Source of the DNA: an uncultured Actinomycetes bacterium
GTDB taxonomy: Bacteria > Actinomycetota > Actinomycetes > Mycobacteriales > Nakamurellaceae
Reading direction: 5' to 3'
Length of the DNA stretch: 64,000 nt
NCBI GenBank assembly: GCA_937926105.1
Contig: CALANS010000136.1
Coordinates: 29,093 to 93,092, forward strand
Shown here: positions 33,970 through 42,675 of the stretch, piece after piece
Layout of the letters: the number at the start of each line of letters is the position of its first letter
How positions within the stretch are numbered: position 1 is the first letter of the stretch
Notes under the pieces: model-generated
The model's input: the letters and a program-made list of their open reading frames with translations, nothing else
Told to the model about the DNA's origin: nothing
Databases searched by the model: none
Position numbers and translations under genes: made by a program

Positions 33970-36462
33970 TCAGATGCAGCCGGAGCTGCCGGCGTTGACC
34001 GACTCCACCTGACCGCTGGACAGTGTCGGGCCGGCCGGCGGGGTCGATGTTGTGACCGCAGTCGTGGTCGGAGCCGTGGTGGTGGGTGCGGCCGACGTGG
34101 CAGGGTTCTGGACGGGCGCCGCGCCGCCGTTCGGAGTCACCGTCCTGGTGCGGGTGGACAGCACCGTGCTGACCACCGGCGTCGGCGTGGTGGACAGCGC
34201 CGCAGGCAGCGGGTCGCCGACCGCCACGCTCCGCACCGTGCCGTCGAAGCTCGAGCCGAGCATCAGCCGGACCTGTTGGCCCAGCCCCGGAGTGCGCACC
34301 AGTGTTGCCCCGGGCACCGCAGACGCGACCGTCAGCGCGGCCGCCCGGTTGCCGGCGGAGAACTCCACCGTGATCCCGTCACGCACGTCGCCCTCGATCA
34401 GTAGCAGATCCGGGTCCGAGATGGCGAAGCCGAGGGGGTTGAGCGCGTTCATGGCCTGGGTGGCGACGCCGCCACGCCCCGCCACGTTGACCACCTGCAG
34501 GTCCACGTCGCCGGGCGAAACCGAGATCGACTGCGACACCACGGGAGTCGATGTGACCAGGCTCGTCACCACCCTGGTGACTACGCGGGTCGACGGCGCA
34601 CGGGACGCCCGGGGCGAGGAGGTGGACGGTGTCGTGCTGCCCGCCGGCGGGCTGCTGGAGGTCAGCGGCTCCGGCGGCGCCGTCACCTCCCCGGGCAGCG
34701 GCTGGTCATTGACCAGCGCGTTCCAGATCAACGACCCGGCCTTGGTCATCCGCTCGCCGTCGCCGTCCGGCACGGTGGGCAGGGTATAGAACGTCACCCG
34801 CTTCGGATCGAGATTGCCCAGCGACTGCGCGATGTTCAACAGGTCGTCCAGGGTGACGTTGTCGGTGTGCGTGTTGTGCACGAACGCCTGTAACAGCGAG
34901 TTCAGCTTGGCCGGGTTGAGCAGCACGCCGGCGCTGGAGGCCTGCCCCAGCAGGGTGGACAGCACCTTCTGCTGCCTGCGGATGCGGGCCATGTCGCTCT
35001 CGGAGTCGCCGATCACGTGGCGCGCGCGCACCAGCTTGAGGGCCTGGGTGCCGTTGATGTGCTGCTCGCCGGCTCGCGGCAGCACCGTGCCGATGCCCGG
35101 ATTGGTGTCGATGATCGGCCGGCAGGCGTTGACCGTGATGCCGCCAAGCGCGTCGACCATAGACTTGAACCCGGCGAAATCGATGATGATCACCCGGTTG
35201 ATGCGCAGCCCGGTCAGCTTCTGCACCGCGCGCACCGTGCACTGCGCCCCGCCGACCGAGTAGGCGTTGGTGATCTTCCACTCGGAGTATTGATTGGGGT
35301 AGTCCTGGTCGGACAGCGAGTTGGTTGCGTAGTCCCACGCCTTGCAGATCGGCGCGTCGACCCAGGTGTCCCGCGGGATGGACACCACGGTGACGTGCGA
35401 GCGATCGGCGGAGATGTGCGCGATCATCAGCACATCGGATTGCATGGTCACCGTGCCCGAGCCGCCGAGTGCGTGGTCCTCCGCGCTGGCCCGGGAGTCC
35501 GACCCCATCAGCAGAATGTTCTCCGCCTGGTAAACCTTGGCCGACCCGTCGGGGTGGGGCTGCTGCGGGTTCGCGCCCGCCTGGGGCTCCCCGCTGGTCA
35601 GGTCCACCGTCGGGGTGGAGATGTTGGGGTCGTTCGACACGATCGCGGAGACTTGGCGGTTCCTCAGCGCAGCATCGGCGCGCGCCTTGATCACCCATTC
35701 GGTGCCGGTGATCAGCAGCAGCAGCACCGCGAACAGCGCGATCGCCGACCGGCCCGCGATCAGCAGCCGGTGATGCTGGCGGGGGTCCGGGCCGCCGGCG
35801 GGGCGGCGGCGTGGGGTGGATGGCGCCGTCGTCGCGGCGGCAGCGGGCTCGCCCGTCGCCGTCTGCCGTTGCAGCGAGGCCAGCACCGATTTCCACGACG
35901 CGTCCGGGTCGGCGGCTACGCCCGGGGAATCGGCGGACTGCGGCGGGCCGCCGATCACGGGGAGCAACACGGTCGGGGCGTCGTCTGCAGCGTCGGCGCT
36001 CGGGGCCGCGGCGGTCTCTGGCGGCTCGGCATCCGGGTGGGCCGGTTCCGCCTCTGCGGCCTCCGCGGGACCGTCGGCGTCCACGTGGACCGATTCGGCG
36101 CCGGCGGTCGGGGGCCCTGCCTCCGGCTGCACGGGGGATTCCGTGTCGGGTTCGGCGAGAGCGGCGGCGGGCTGCTCGTCCACGGATGTGCCGCCGGTGT
36201 TGGCACCGAGCGCGGCGATCAGCTCGCCGGCCGGCACCGCCTCGTCGGCCTCGTCGCCGGACCGCCGATGCCGCCGGGACTCGGCCGGCAGGCCCGTCCC
36301 GGACAGCCGTGCCAGCAGATCTTCCACCCGGGTGGCGTCGGACCGGTCGTGCGCCCACCGTCGGGGTCGCTCCCACGGCGCCGACGCCTCGCGGGGCTCC
36401 GGGAGCTGCCGCTCCCCGGGGCCGTCGGCGCGCGAGGGCTCGTCCGCTCCGCCTGAGCTCAC
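33970..36462 (-). CDS. LytR-CpsA-Psr (LCP) cell-wall glycopolymer ligase with LytR_C domain
   Basis: The product has 830 residues. A disordered acidic/Ala-rich cytoplasmic N-terminus (1-230) precedes one transmembrane helix (about 233-256). The LCP catalytic domain (about 314-502) shows NILLMGSDSR, TVVSIPRDTW, ITNAYSVGGA, INRVIIIDFAGF and RARHVIGDSESDMARIRRQQ, with the conserved Arg/Asp set. A LytR_C domain (about 650-750) and a Thr/Pro-rich tail ending in a Cys-Ile pair follow. LCP enzymes join glycopolymers such as arabinogalactan to peptidoglycan outside the membrane. It is expected in this core block upstream of dus. A hairpin lies just before its Shine-Dalgarno. Confidence 0.92.
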   Translation of the reverse strand: MSSGGADEPSRADGPGERQLPEPREASAPWERPRRWAHDRSDATRVEDLLARLSGTGLPAESRRHRRSGDEADEAVPAGELIAALGANTGGTSVDEQPAAALAEPDTESPVQPEAGPPTAGAESVHVDADGPAEAAEAEPAHPDAEPPETAAAPSADAADDAPTVLLPVIGGPPQSADSPGVAADPDASWKSVLASLQRQTATGEPAAAATTAPSTPRRRPAGGPDPRQHHRLLIAGRSAIALFAVLLLLITGTEWVIKARADAALRNRQVSAIVSNDPNISTPTVDLTSGEPQAGANPQQPHPDGSAKVYQAENILLMGSDSRASAEDHALGGSGTVTMQSDVLMIAHISADRSHVTVVSIPRDTWVDAPICKAWDYATNSLSDQDYPNQYSEWKITNAYSVGGAQCTVRAVQKLTGLRINRVIIIDFAGFKSMVDALGGITVNACRPIIDTNPGIGTVLPRAGEQHINGTQALKLVRARHVIGDSESDMARIRRQQKVLSTLLGQASSAGVLLNPAKLNSLLQAFVHNTHTDNVTLDDLLNIAQSLGNLDPKRVTFYTLPTVPDGDGERMTKAGSLIWNALVNDQPLPGEVTAPPEPLTSSSPPAGSTTPSTSSPRASRAPSTRVVTRVVTSLVTSTPVVSQSISVSPGDVDLQVVNVAGRGGVATQAMNALNPLGFAISDPDLLLIEGDVRDGITVEFSAGNRAAALTVASAVPGATLVRTPGLGQQVRLMLGSSFDGTVRSVAVGDPLPAALSTTPTPVVSTVLSTRTRTVTPNGGAAPVQNPATSAAPTTTAPTTTAVTTSTPPAGPTLSSGQVESVNAGSSGCI

Positions 36463-36472
36463 CTAACACCTT

Positions 36473-36515
36473 CCATGGATGGGGACCGACGTCCGATGGT
36501 ACGGCCCCTCCATGG
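36473..36515 (-). promoter_or_regulatory. Hairpin in the LCP gene 5' leader
   Basis: CCATGGA (36473-36479) pairs with TCCATGG (36509-36515), continued by GGGG/CCCC with one bulged base; the loop is 20 nt. On the LCP transcript the stem ends immediately before the AAGG Shine-Dalgarno, 10 nt from the GTG start, so it could modulate ribosome access. I see no coding sequence in 36463-36742. Confidence 0.35.
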
Positions 36516-36742
36516 TGCAACGTGCACGATCCGGGCGGCTCGACCGACCGGCACCGTCACCGCTGTTGTCGCGCCGCCTCCAACGGCACCGTCGGCGTAG
36601 AGGCGCGGTCCGGCATCCATGCGGCATGGCCGAACTGGCGCGTGGTCCCTTTCAGATCGCGGCCATCCCGCAGTGCCGGAACCGCATGGCGCGGCGGGCA
36701 GGGCTGCCGGCGTGGTCACGGGGTGCATCGACGCCGCGGGAA

Positions 36743-37375
36743 TCAGGACACGCACAGGGCACCGGTCCGCGCGTGGCCGGCCACCACCCACAGGCGCAGG
36801 GTGGTCAGGTCGGTGCCGGTAATGCGGTCGCCTGTGTAGATCGTGATGAAGGCCGGCAGCAGGTATGCGGTACCCGTCGCCGATTCAGAGTCGCTCGCCG
36901 AAGCGGTGACGGGGTCGTCGGTGCGGGAGGCCCGGCGCAGGTCCCGGTACGCGGGCTGGAATGCCAGGGTGGAGTGCGCCACCGGGCAGGCGCGTTGCTG
37001 GGCCAACTGATTCGGTGCCGCCAGCGACTCCAGTTCGGAGCGCTGCCGGGCGACCGGGCCCCCGGCCGTGGCGTTGATCGCGTCGACCACGTCGCGAATG
37101 GCGGCCAGGTCGGCGGACGGAGGCGTGGCCCGACCGTCGGCCGACGCCCGTGCCTGACCGTCGGTCGACATCGAGGGGTGGCCGGAGGCACTCGCGACGG
37201 GCGTTGTCGGATCGGGGCTGCCGCCGGTGCAGGCCGCACTCACCATCGCCGTCACCACCATCGCGACGATCGCCATCCCGCGCCGGCCGCTGACCCCCCG
37301 CGGAGTCGAATGCCCGAGGATGTGCCAGGGTGCGCCGTCGGGCATCCGGCCCGGGGTGGCGGTGTGGTCAGCCAC
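36743..37375 (-). CDS. Hypothetical lipoprotein
   Basis: The 210-residue product starts at GTG 37375, whose first 8 nt overlap the dus stop. A hydrophobic segment (MAIVAMVVTAMVSAAC, about residues 34-49) ends in a lipobox-like Ser-Ala-Ala-Cys, so an internal start (ATG 37345 or 37276) may be used. The mature part has a Ser/Pro linker and then an unrecognised globular domain with the segment LPAFITIYTGDRITGTDL and two cysteines that could pair. It is likely exported and lipid-anchored; function unknown. Confidence 0.6.
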   Translation of the reverse strand: MADHTATPGRMPDGAPWHILGHSTPRGVSGRRGMAIVAMVVTAMVSAACTGGSPDPTTPVASASGHPSMSTDGQARASADGRATPPSADLAAIRDVVDAINATAGGPVARQRSELESLAAPNQLAQQRACPVAHSTLAFQPAYRDLRRASRTDDPVTASASDSESATGTAYLLPAFITIYTGDRITGTDLTTLRLWVVAGHARTGALCVS

Positions 37376-38579
37376 CGCCGGCGTCCAGCTCCGCGCCCTC
37401 GGGGACCATCAGCGAGTCCGGATCGTCCAGCCAGCCGTAGGGCAGGTGCACCCGCCGCTGCGGTCCGCCCTGCCGGCCGCGCGGACCCTCCGCATCGGCC
37501 GGGAATGGCTGGTCCAGGTCCAATCGCGCCATCAGCTCGCCCAGTTCGTCCAGGCTAGAGACCATGCCCAGCGCGTAGCGCAGATCCGATCCGACGGCGA
37601 AACCCTTGAGGTACCAGGCGATGTGCTTGCGCAGATCGCGAATACCACGATCCGGGCCCATCTCCTGGGACAGCAACTCCGCGTGCCGCTGCAGGATCGC
37701 GCAGATCTGGCGCAGGCCAGGGGGAGTGGGGATCGGTCGACCGTCGAAGGCCGCGGCCAGCTCGGCGAACAGCCACGGTCGGCCCTGGCAGCCGCGACCG
37801 ACGACGACACCGTCACATCCGGTGGCAGCCATCATGTCCAGCGCGTCGGTGGCGCGGAAGATATCGCCGTTGCCCAGCACCGGGATGCTCGTCACCGCTC
37901 GTTTGAGCTCTGCGATCGCCGTCCAGTCCGCTCCTCCCGAATAGTGCTGGATGGCGGTGCGCCCGTGCAGCGCCACCGCCGCCACGCCGGCGTCCTCGGC
38001 GATCCGGCCGGCCTCGAGGAACGTGTGGTGCTCGGGATCGATGCCAACGCGCATCTTCACCGTCACCGGGATGCCCGCGGGCGCCGCCTCCCGCACCGCC
38101 GCCGCCACGATCGAGGCGAACAGCCGCCGCTTATACGGCAGCGCCGCGCCGCCTCCCTTCTTGGTGACCTTCGGCACCGGGCAGCCGAAGTTCAGGTCGA
38201 TGTGGTCGGCCAGGTCATCCTCGACCACGATCTGCACCGCGCGGGCCACCACCTGCGGGTCGATCCCGTACAGCTGCAGCGAGCGGGGGTGCTCGTCGGG
38301 GGCGAACCGGATCATCTCCATGGTCTTCGGGTTCCGGGTGACCAGCGCCTGCGTGGTGATCATCTCGCAGACATACAGCCCGGCGCCGAACTCGCGGCAC
38401 AGCCGGCGGAACGAGCGATTGGTGATGCCGGCCATCGGCGCCAGCACCACCGGCGGCCACACCTCGAACGGACCCACCTGTAGGGCCGGGTACGGACGTT
38501 GTCCGGGCAGTGCCGATGCTGGCGGGCGCGCATTCAGCGGCGTCTCGGTCAGGTGGATGGTGCTGGTCACGCGGACCAT
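37368..38579 (-). CDS. dus: tRNA-dihydrouridine synthase
   Basis: The 403-residue FMN enzyme reduces uridine to dihydrouridine in tRNA D-loops. Family motifs are LAPMAGITNRSFRRLC, the DLNFGCPVPKVTKKGGG block with the catalytic Cys, VKMRVGID, ALHGRTAIQHYSG and GNGDIF with the FMN-binding GCDGVVVGRGCQGRPW. The C-terminal 45 residues are a basic/Gly extension. It follows the LCP gene in the conserved block and overlaps the lipoprotein gene, so the minus-strand genes here probably form one unit. Confidence 0.95.
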   Translation of the reverse strand: MVRVTSTIHLTETPLNARPPASALPGQRPYPALQVGPFEVWPPVVLAPMAGITNRSFRRLCREFGAGLYVCEMITTQALVTRNPKTMEMIRFAPDEHPRSLQLYGIDPQVVARAVQIVVEDDLADHIDLNFGCPVPKVTKKGGGAALPYKRRLFASIVAAAVREAAPAGIPVTVKMRVGIDPEHHTFLEAGRIAEDAGVAAVALHGRTAIQHYSGGADWTAIAELKRAVTSIPVLGNGDIFRATDALDMMAATGCDGVVVGRGCQGRPWLFAELAAAFDGRPIPTPPGLRQICAILQRHAELLSQEMGPDRGIRDLRKHIAWYLKGFAVGSDLRYALGMVSSLDELGELMARLDLDQPFPADAEGPRGRQGGPQRRVHLPYGWLDDPDSLMVPEGAELDAGGG

Positions 38580-38626
38580 TGTCCCTGCTGCGTGCTCCGG
38601 CGCGGTCGCATGCGAGGGTGACGGGT

Positions 38627-39190
38627 ATGACGAACGCTCCCGTGGAAGGCCCCTCCTGGTTCACCGGGCTCGATCTGGCCCCGGCTGCCGACCGGCCCGA
38701 GTTGCTGGCTGCGCCGGTGCTGGCGGCGCTGTCCGCGGCGCCCGACGTGGACGTGCTGGCGGCGCCGATCGATCCGGAACTGTCGGACACGGCGGCGTTC
38801 TGCGAGCACTACGGCATCCCGGGCGCGGCCAGCGCGAATTGCGTGATCACGATGGGCAAGCGCGAGGGGCAGCAGCGGTGGGCGGCCGTCGTGGTGCTGG
38901 CGACCACCCGGGCGGATGTGAACGGGGCCGTGCGACGCCGGCTCGACGTGCGCAAGATCTCGTTTGCACCGATGGACGAGGCCACCGGGCGGACGGGGAT
39001 GGAGTACGGCGGGATCACCCCGATCGGGCTGCCGGTCGACTGGCCGGTGCTGGTCGACGGCGCGGTCGCGGCGGCCGGGCCTGTGGTGATCGGGTCCGGG
39101 ATTCGCGGGTCGAAGATCGTGATCGACGGGGCGGCGCTGGCGTCGCTGCCGGGGGCCGAGATCATCGAGGGTCTGGCCCGGCCGGCCTGA
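38627..39190 (+). CDS. YbaK/aminoacyl-tRNA-deacylase-like protein
   Basis: The 187-residue protein from ATG 38627 has the YbaK/ProX fold: VITMGKREGQQRWAAVVVLA and the conserved RRRLDVRKISFAPMDEATGR with the active-site Lys, followed by GMEYGGITPIGLP. Members hydrolyse mischarged aminoacyl-tRNAs in trans. Its last codons and stop lie inside the first unit of a 27-bp tandem repeat. It is divergent from dus, 47 bp apart. Confidence 0.85.
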   Translation: MTNAPVEGPSWFTGLDLAPAADRPELLAAPVLAALSAAPDVDVLAAPIDPELSDTAAFCEHYGIPGAASANCVITMGKREGQQRWAAVVVLATTRADVNGAVRRRLDVRKISFAPMDEATGRTGMEYGGITPIGLPVDWPVLVDGAVAAAGPVVIGSGIRGSKIVIDGAALASLPGAEIIEGLARPA

Positions 39191-39270
39191 GGCCAGTGCG
39201 CTGCCCGGCCGGCCTGAGGCCAGTGCGCTGCCCGGCCGGCCTGAGGCCAGTGCGCTGCCCGGCCGGCCTG
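39178..39270. repeat. 27-bp tandem repeat, three full copies plus a partial
   Basis: The unit starts CCCGGCCGGCCTGAGGCCAG and has period 27, running from inside the last codons of the YbaK-like gene. The stop codon is part of the unit, so it recurs in every copy. It abuts the palindromic element at 39285. Confidence 0.9.
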
Positions 39271-39284
39271 TCTTTCTCGTCTTC

Positions 39285-39364
39285 GCAACGGTTTCGTCGT
39301 CCCAGCAAGGTCCCCAACCGTTGCCAGGACGACGAAACCGTTGCCAGGACGACGAAACCGTTGC
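39285..39364. repeat. Palindromic repeat element, copy B, plus a duplicated arm
   Basis: Arms at 39285-39302 and 39327-39344 are perfect 18-bp inverted repeats (GCAACGGTTTCGTCGTCC and complement). The right arm with its flank is repeated again at 39345-39364 (CAGGACGACGAAACCGTTGC), a 20-bp tandem duplication. The 60-bp core is the reverse complement of the copy at 5081-5140, with identical spacing. Confidence 0.8.
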
Positions 39365-39462
39365 CAGGACGGGAGGTCGGGCGGGCGGAGTTCCCCCGGC
39401 TGCCTTGGCACAATGGGATGACAATCGGGATGTGCTCGGCGCAACTGACGGGAGCTGCAGTG

Positions 39463-40131
39463 GTGAGCACCACAGCGAGCGTGACGGCCGTGTTAGCAGA
39501 GCTGGCCGACCTGGAGGATCCGAAGATTCGCGCGGTCAACGAGCGGCACGGCGATGATCACGGCGTCAACCTGAGCAGGCTGCGCGCGATCGCCAAGCGG
39601 CTCAAGACGCAGCAGGATCTGGCACGCGAGCTGTGGGCTACCGGCGACACCGCGGCCCGGCTGGTCGCAATTCTGATCTGCCGCCCCAGGGAATTCGGAT
39701 CCGACGAGCTGGACGCCATGCTGCGCGACGCGCGGGTGCCCAAGGTGCATGGCTGGCTGGTCAACTACGTGGTGAGCAAGAGCCCGCACCGCGAGGAGCT
39801 GCGCGAGATCTGGTTCGCCGACCCGGATCCGGTGGTCGCCAGCGCCGGCTGGGCGCTGACGTCCCAGCGAGTGATCAAGGAGCCGGCGGGCCTGGACCTC
39901 GCCGGCCTGCTGGACATCATCGAAGCCCAGATGCGCGAAGCCCCGGAACGCTTGCAGTGGTCGATGAACGAGTGCCTGGCGCAGATCGGCATTCACCACC
40001 CCGAACAGCGTGCCCGGGCGATCGGGATCGGCGAGCGCCTGGAGGTGCTGAAAGACTACCCGACCCCACCGGGCTGCACGTCACCGTTCGCGCCGGCCTG
40101 GATCGCCGAGATGGTGCGTCGCCAGGGGTGA
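39463..40131 (+). CDS. HEAT-like DNA-alkylation-repair family protein
   Basis: The protein has 222 residues from GTG 39463, which has GGGAG about 10 bp upstream (ATG 39418 would add 15). It is all-helical, with AlkD-like segments: NLSRLRAIAKRLKTQQDLARELW, then TAARLVAILICRP, VHGWLVNYVVSKSPH and WSMNECLAQIGIHHPE. The AlkC/AlkD superfamily removes alkylated bases or acts as a DNA-binding HEAT scaffold. This shorter relative may lack glycosylase activity, since the catalytic Asp/Trp constellation cannot be confirmed by eye. It lies just after the repeat cluster. Confidence 0.7.
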   Translation: MSTTASVTAVLAELADLEDPKIRAVNERHGDDHGVNLSRLRAIAKRLKTQQDLARELWATGDTAARLVAILICRPREFGSDELDAMLRDARVPKVHGWLVNYVVSKSPHREELREIWFADPDPVVASAGWALTSQRVIKEPAGLDLAGLLDIIEAQMREAPERLQWSMNECLAQIGIHHPEQRARAIGIGERLEVLKDYPTPPGCTSPFAPAWIAEMVRRQG

Positions 40132-40198
40132 GTGCGCGCGAAGCAGCGTGGCCTGCCTGGGCTGGATGTCCCGGGCCGGTACGTCGGCCCGGCTCCGC

Positions 40199-40576
40199 TC
40201 ACAGCACGCCGAGCAACCATCCCGGCCCGGCGACCTCGCAGCCGAGCGCTCCGACCCGGTCGCGCAGTTCCCGATCGGCCGTGACGACGGTGACGGGGCG
40301 ACCGGCGCTCACCGCGTCGTGGGCCACCCGCACGATCGCATCGTCACCGCTGCTGGGGGCGTGCACGACGCGGATTGCGTCACCGCCGCCCGCCGCGTCG
40401 CCCTCCGGCACTCCGGCCCGAGCGGCGCCCTCCACCACCAGGATGACCGAGCCTGCCAGGCGGCCCGCCGTCACCGCTTCGCGCAGTTGACCGCACAGAC
40501 GTGCCGCGGCCCCGGCTCGATCGCGCCACCAACCGTCCGGCCGAGAGCCCATCACGTTGGCCACGTCCACGATCAT
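40199..40576 (-). CDS. NYN/PIN-like nuclease-fold protein
   Basis: The 125-residue protein begins MIVDVANVMGS, the first strand of NYN domains with Asp4 and Asn7. Asp79/Asp80 (SSGDDAIVRVAHD) and Asp101 (VTADRELRDRV) provide the other acidic positions. NYN proteins are metal-dependent RNA nucleases related to PIN and FLAP nucleases. No antitoxin-like partner is adjacent, so housekeeping RNA processing is more likely than a toxin-antitoxin role. GTG 40579 is an alternative start. Confidence 0.75.
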   Translation of the reverse strand: MIVDVANVMGSRPDGWWRDRAGAAARLCGQLREAVTAGRLAGSVILVVEGAARAGVPEGDAAGGGDAIRVVHAPSSGDDAIVRVAHDAVSAGRPVTVVTADRELRDRVGALGCEVAGPGWLLGVL

Positions 40577-40868
40577 CACGTCTCGATGGTGCCCGATGCC
40601 GTGGCCACCGCGGGATGCCCCGCGACGGAGGAAGGATGGCCTCCGTCCGTGACCGGGCGCCGCTGCCGGCCGTCGCCGTCGCGCCGAGGCCGACCTCGTC
40701 GCGCTCGTCCGGCCGAGCAGGCCCGATCCCGGTAATTCGCAGCCTGTCGGACGAGTCGGGCCATGTCTCCTGATCCACCCGGACGGCACCGGAATCTGCC
40801 GAGCGGACGAAACACGCCGAGGCCTAGACTCCGGCTGTCGGCGTCGTCCTAGTGCGCCAGGAGGCGTC

Positions 40869-42671
40869 GTGACCGAGATGCGAATAAGGCCCCAGCACAG
40901 CGCTGCCTGCGCCACGGACGACCGCCTGCACCGAGCGTCGACGCCCGAGGCGCTTGCGGATCTGGGGTTAATGGCGGCACCGGCGGTTATTCGTGAAGGT
41001 GACGGGGCCCCGCTGCGGCGGCGTAGGTCCGACGATCCCGTGGTCGGCGCGGGAGTGACCGGTCTCGTGTCGCTGCACCGGCAGCGTGCGACGGTCATCC
41101 GCCGGGACGAGACGTCTCTGCCCAAGCCCCTGCCTCAGATTCCCGGTTCCAAGCCGCTCGCTCAGAATCCGGGCGCCGAGCCGCTGCCTCAGGCCATGGG
41201 CCCCAAGCAGCTGCTCACGACCCCCGATTCCGCCGATGGCACGACAGTGGACTCTGATGCCGATGTCGACGCCGTCATCGGGTCCATCGCGCGGTCGGGG
41301 CTGCTCACCAACTCCGCATTCATCAACAAGTCTCCGCAGGAGATTCAGGCCGGGTTCGATCTCTGGTTCGGCGTTCGGAAGGGGAACGCGGCGGACGTCG
41401 ACGTCACGAAAAAGCGACAGATGGCCGGCGAGGTGTACGCCGGCGGCGGGGCCGCCGTCACCGGTCGGGCCGCCTACGGTTCCGCCGAGCACGAGCTTCC
41501 CTTCGGGCTGACCGTCACGCAATACGACGCGCTGGCGCAGGCCAGCGCGATCATCGGAGTGCAAGGGGTTGCCAAGGGGCAGCTCCGGGCGAAACTCGGT
41601 ACCAAGGCATACACCGGGCTCAAGGGCGCGATCTCCGGGTTCGCCGGTGCCAAGGCGACCGCGCAGGGCAGCGGCAAGCTCGTGATGGTCCAGGGCATTC
41701 CGTTCCCGGTCGGCGCGAAGCTTGCTGGATCGGTGGCCGCCTTCGCGGGGGCCCAGTCGGACGGCAACCTGGAGTTCACGCTGGCGATGAACCCTGCCGA
41801 GTGGGCCGGGATCGGCCTGGACATCGGTGCCGACTACGACGCCAAGGCCGGTGCCTGGGCGGACGCTAGCGGTGATTTCACCTTCGACCCGCTGGGCGAG
41901 GGGATCTCCCTGTCGGGTACGGCGTCGGCCTTCGCCGGTGTGTCCGGCGAGGTCGGAGTTTCCGGGAGCGCGAAGTTGTACGGGCGCAAGGCGTTCACCG
42001 TCTCCACGAGCGTTTCCGGCTCCGCCGGGGTCGGCGGGTCGGCCTCGGGAGGATTCTCGCTGAAGGGTGGCACGCTGGTTCTGAAGGGCAAGGCGGAGGG
42101 TGCCATGGGGCCCGGCCTCGGCGGTGGGTTCGGCCTCGGGATGGACTTCAAGCCGATCGCCGTGCTGATCAACCGGGAGATCGCGAAGGCGTCGTGGAAG
42201 GCGCTGGCCACGACCGATAGGGGGGTCGGCAAGAAGGCCACCGACCCAGACCTGGCTCGCCGATCGCTGGACGCGGACGTCCGGCCCCGACTGGTGAAGT
42301 ATCGCGACTGGAAATTGCATCAGCTCGAAGCGAACCTGGCCGCCGAGTACGCGAAGATGGAAAACATCCAGATGATCATCGACGAGAATTGGCCGAGGAC
42401 GCTCATCAGGGTCAAGAACGACGAGATCGACAACCACATCATTGCGATGGTCAAGGAAGTCTTCGGTGTCGAATACCCGGACTCCCAATCCAGCAGCGGC
42501 GCGATGAAGACGGTGGACGTGGACGTCAGGGTCACCAAGGGACAGCTCAAGGTGTTGCAGTTCGTGCCGCGCGATATCGCCTCGATCCTGGCCGGAACGG
42601 TCGCCGGTAAGCATGGCAAGGGCGAGAACGCCAATGCGGCCTATTCGCCGCACGGCCTGGCGCAGAGCTAG
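40869..42671 (+). CDS. Large Gly/Ala-rich non-secreted protein, candidate injection-system effector
   Basis: This 600-residue protein starts at GTG 40869 behind a strong AGGAGG. It has no signal peptide or transmembrane segment. Visible layout: a basic N-terminus (1-85, many Arg), a Pro-rich spacer with degenerate PKPLPQIPGS-like repeats (86-118), and a mixed region (119-180). A long Gly/Ala/Ser-rich array of alternating short segments follows (about 185-425, repeating patterns like GSAxFAGA and GSVSGSAG). The last part is a charged, coiled-coil-like C-terminus (440-600, KLHQLEANLAAEYAKMEN). The Gly/Ala array resembles those I recall in cargo proteins of extracellular contractile injection systems and polymorphic toxins, but I cannot name a family. 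Codon use seems slightly less GC-rich than the neighbours. A DcrB/LpqN-like protein follows 4 bp later, and an eCIS locus begins 17 kb downstream. Confidence 0.6.
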   Translation: MTEMRIRPQHSAACATDDRLHRASTPEALADLGLMAAPAVIREGDGAPLRRRRSDDPVVGAGVTGLVSLHRQRATVIRRDETSLPKPLPQIPGSKPLAQNPGAEPLPQAMGPKQLLTTPDSADGTTVDSDADVDAVIGSIARSGLLTNSAFINKSPQEIQAGFDLWFGVRKGNAADVDVTKKRQMAGEVYAGGGAAVTGRAAYGSAEHELPFGLTVTQYDALAQASAIIGVQGVAKGQLRAKLGTKAYTGLKGAISGFAGAKATAQGSGKLVMVQGIPFPVGAKLAGSVAAFAGAQSDGNLEFTLAMNPAEWAGIGLDIGADYDAKAGAWADASGDFTFDPLGEGISLSGTASAFAGVSGEVGVSGSAKLYGRKAFTVSTSVSGSAGVGGSASGGFSLKGGTLVLKGKAEGAMGPGLGGGFGLGMDFKPIAVLINREIAKASWKALATTDRGVGKKATDPDLARRSLDADVRPRLVKYRDWKLHQLEANLAAEYAKMENIQMIIDENWPRTLIRVKNDEIDNHIIAMVKEVFGVEYPDSQSSSGAMKTVDVDVRVTKGQLKVLQFVPRDIASILAGTVAGKHGKGENANAAYSPHGLAQS

Positions 42672-42675
42672 CAGG

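Noticed and set aside
39178..39364. Possible CRISPR array
   Set aside because: The 27-bp units are contiguous with no unique spacers, and no cas genes are present.
39162..39539. Minus-strand frame with repeated GQRTGLRPA segments
   Set aside because: The protein repeats are only the translation of the 27-bp tandem repeat and the palindromic element.
40636..40773. A 45-codon plus-strand ORF upstream of the 600-residue protein
   Set aside because: Arg/Pro/Ser-rich without ribosome-binding site or motif; likely chance. The 40577-40868 gap otherwise shows only a TAGACT -10 candidate near 40825.
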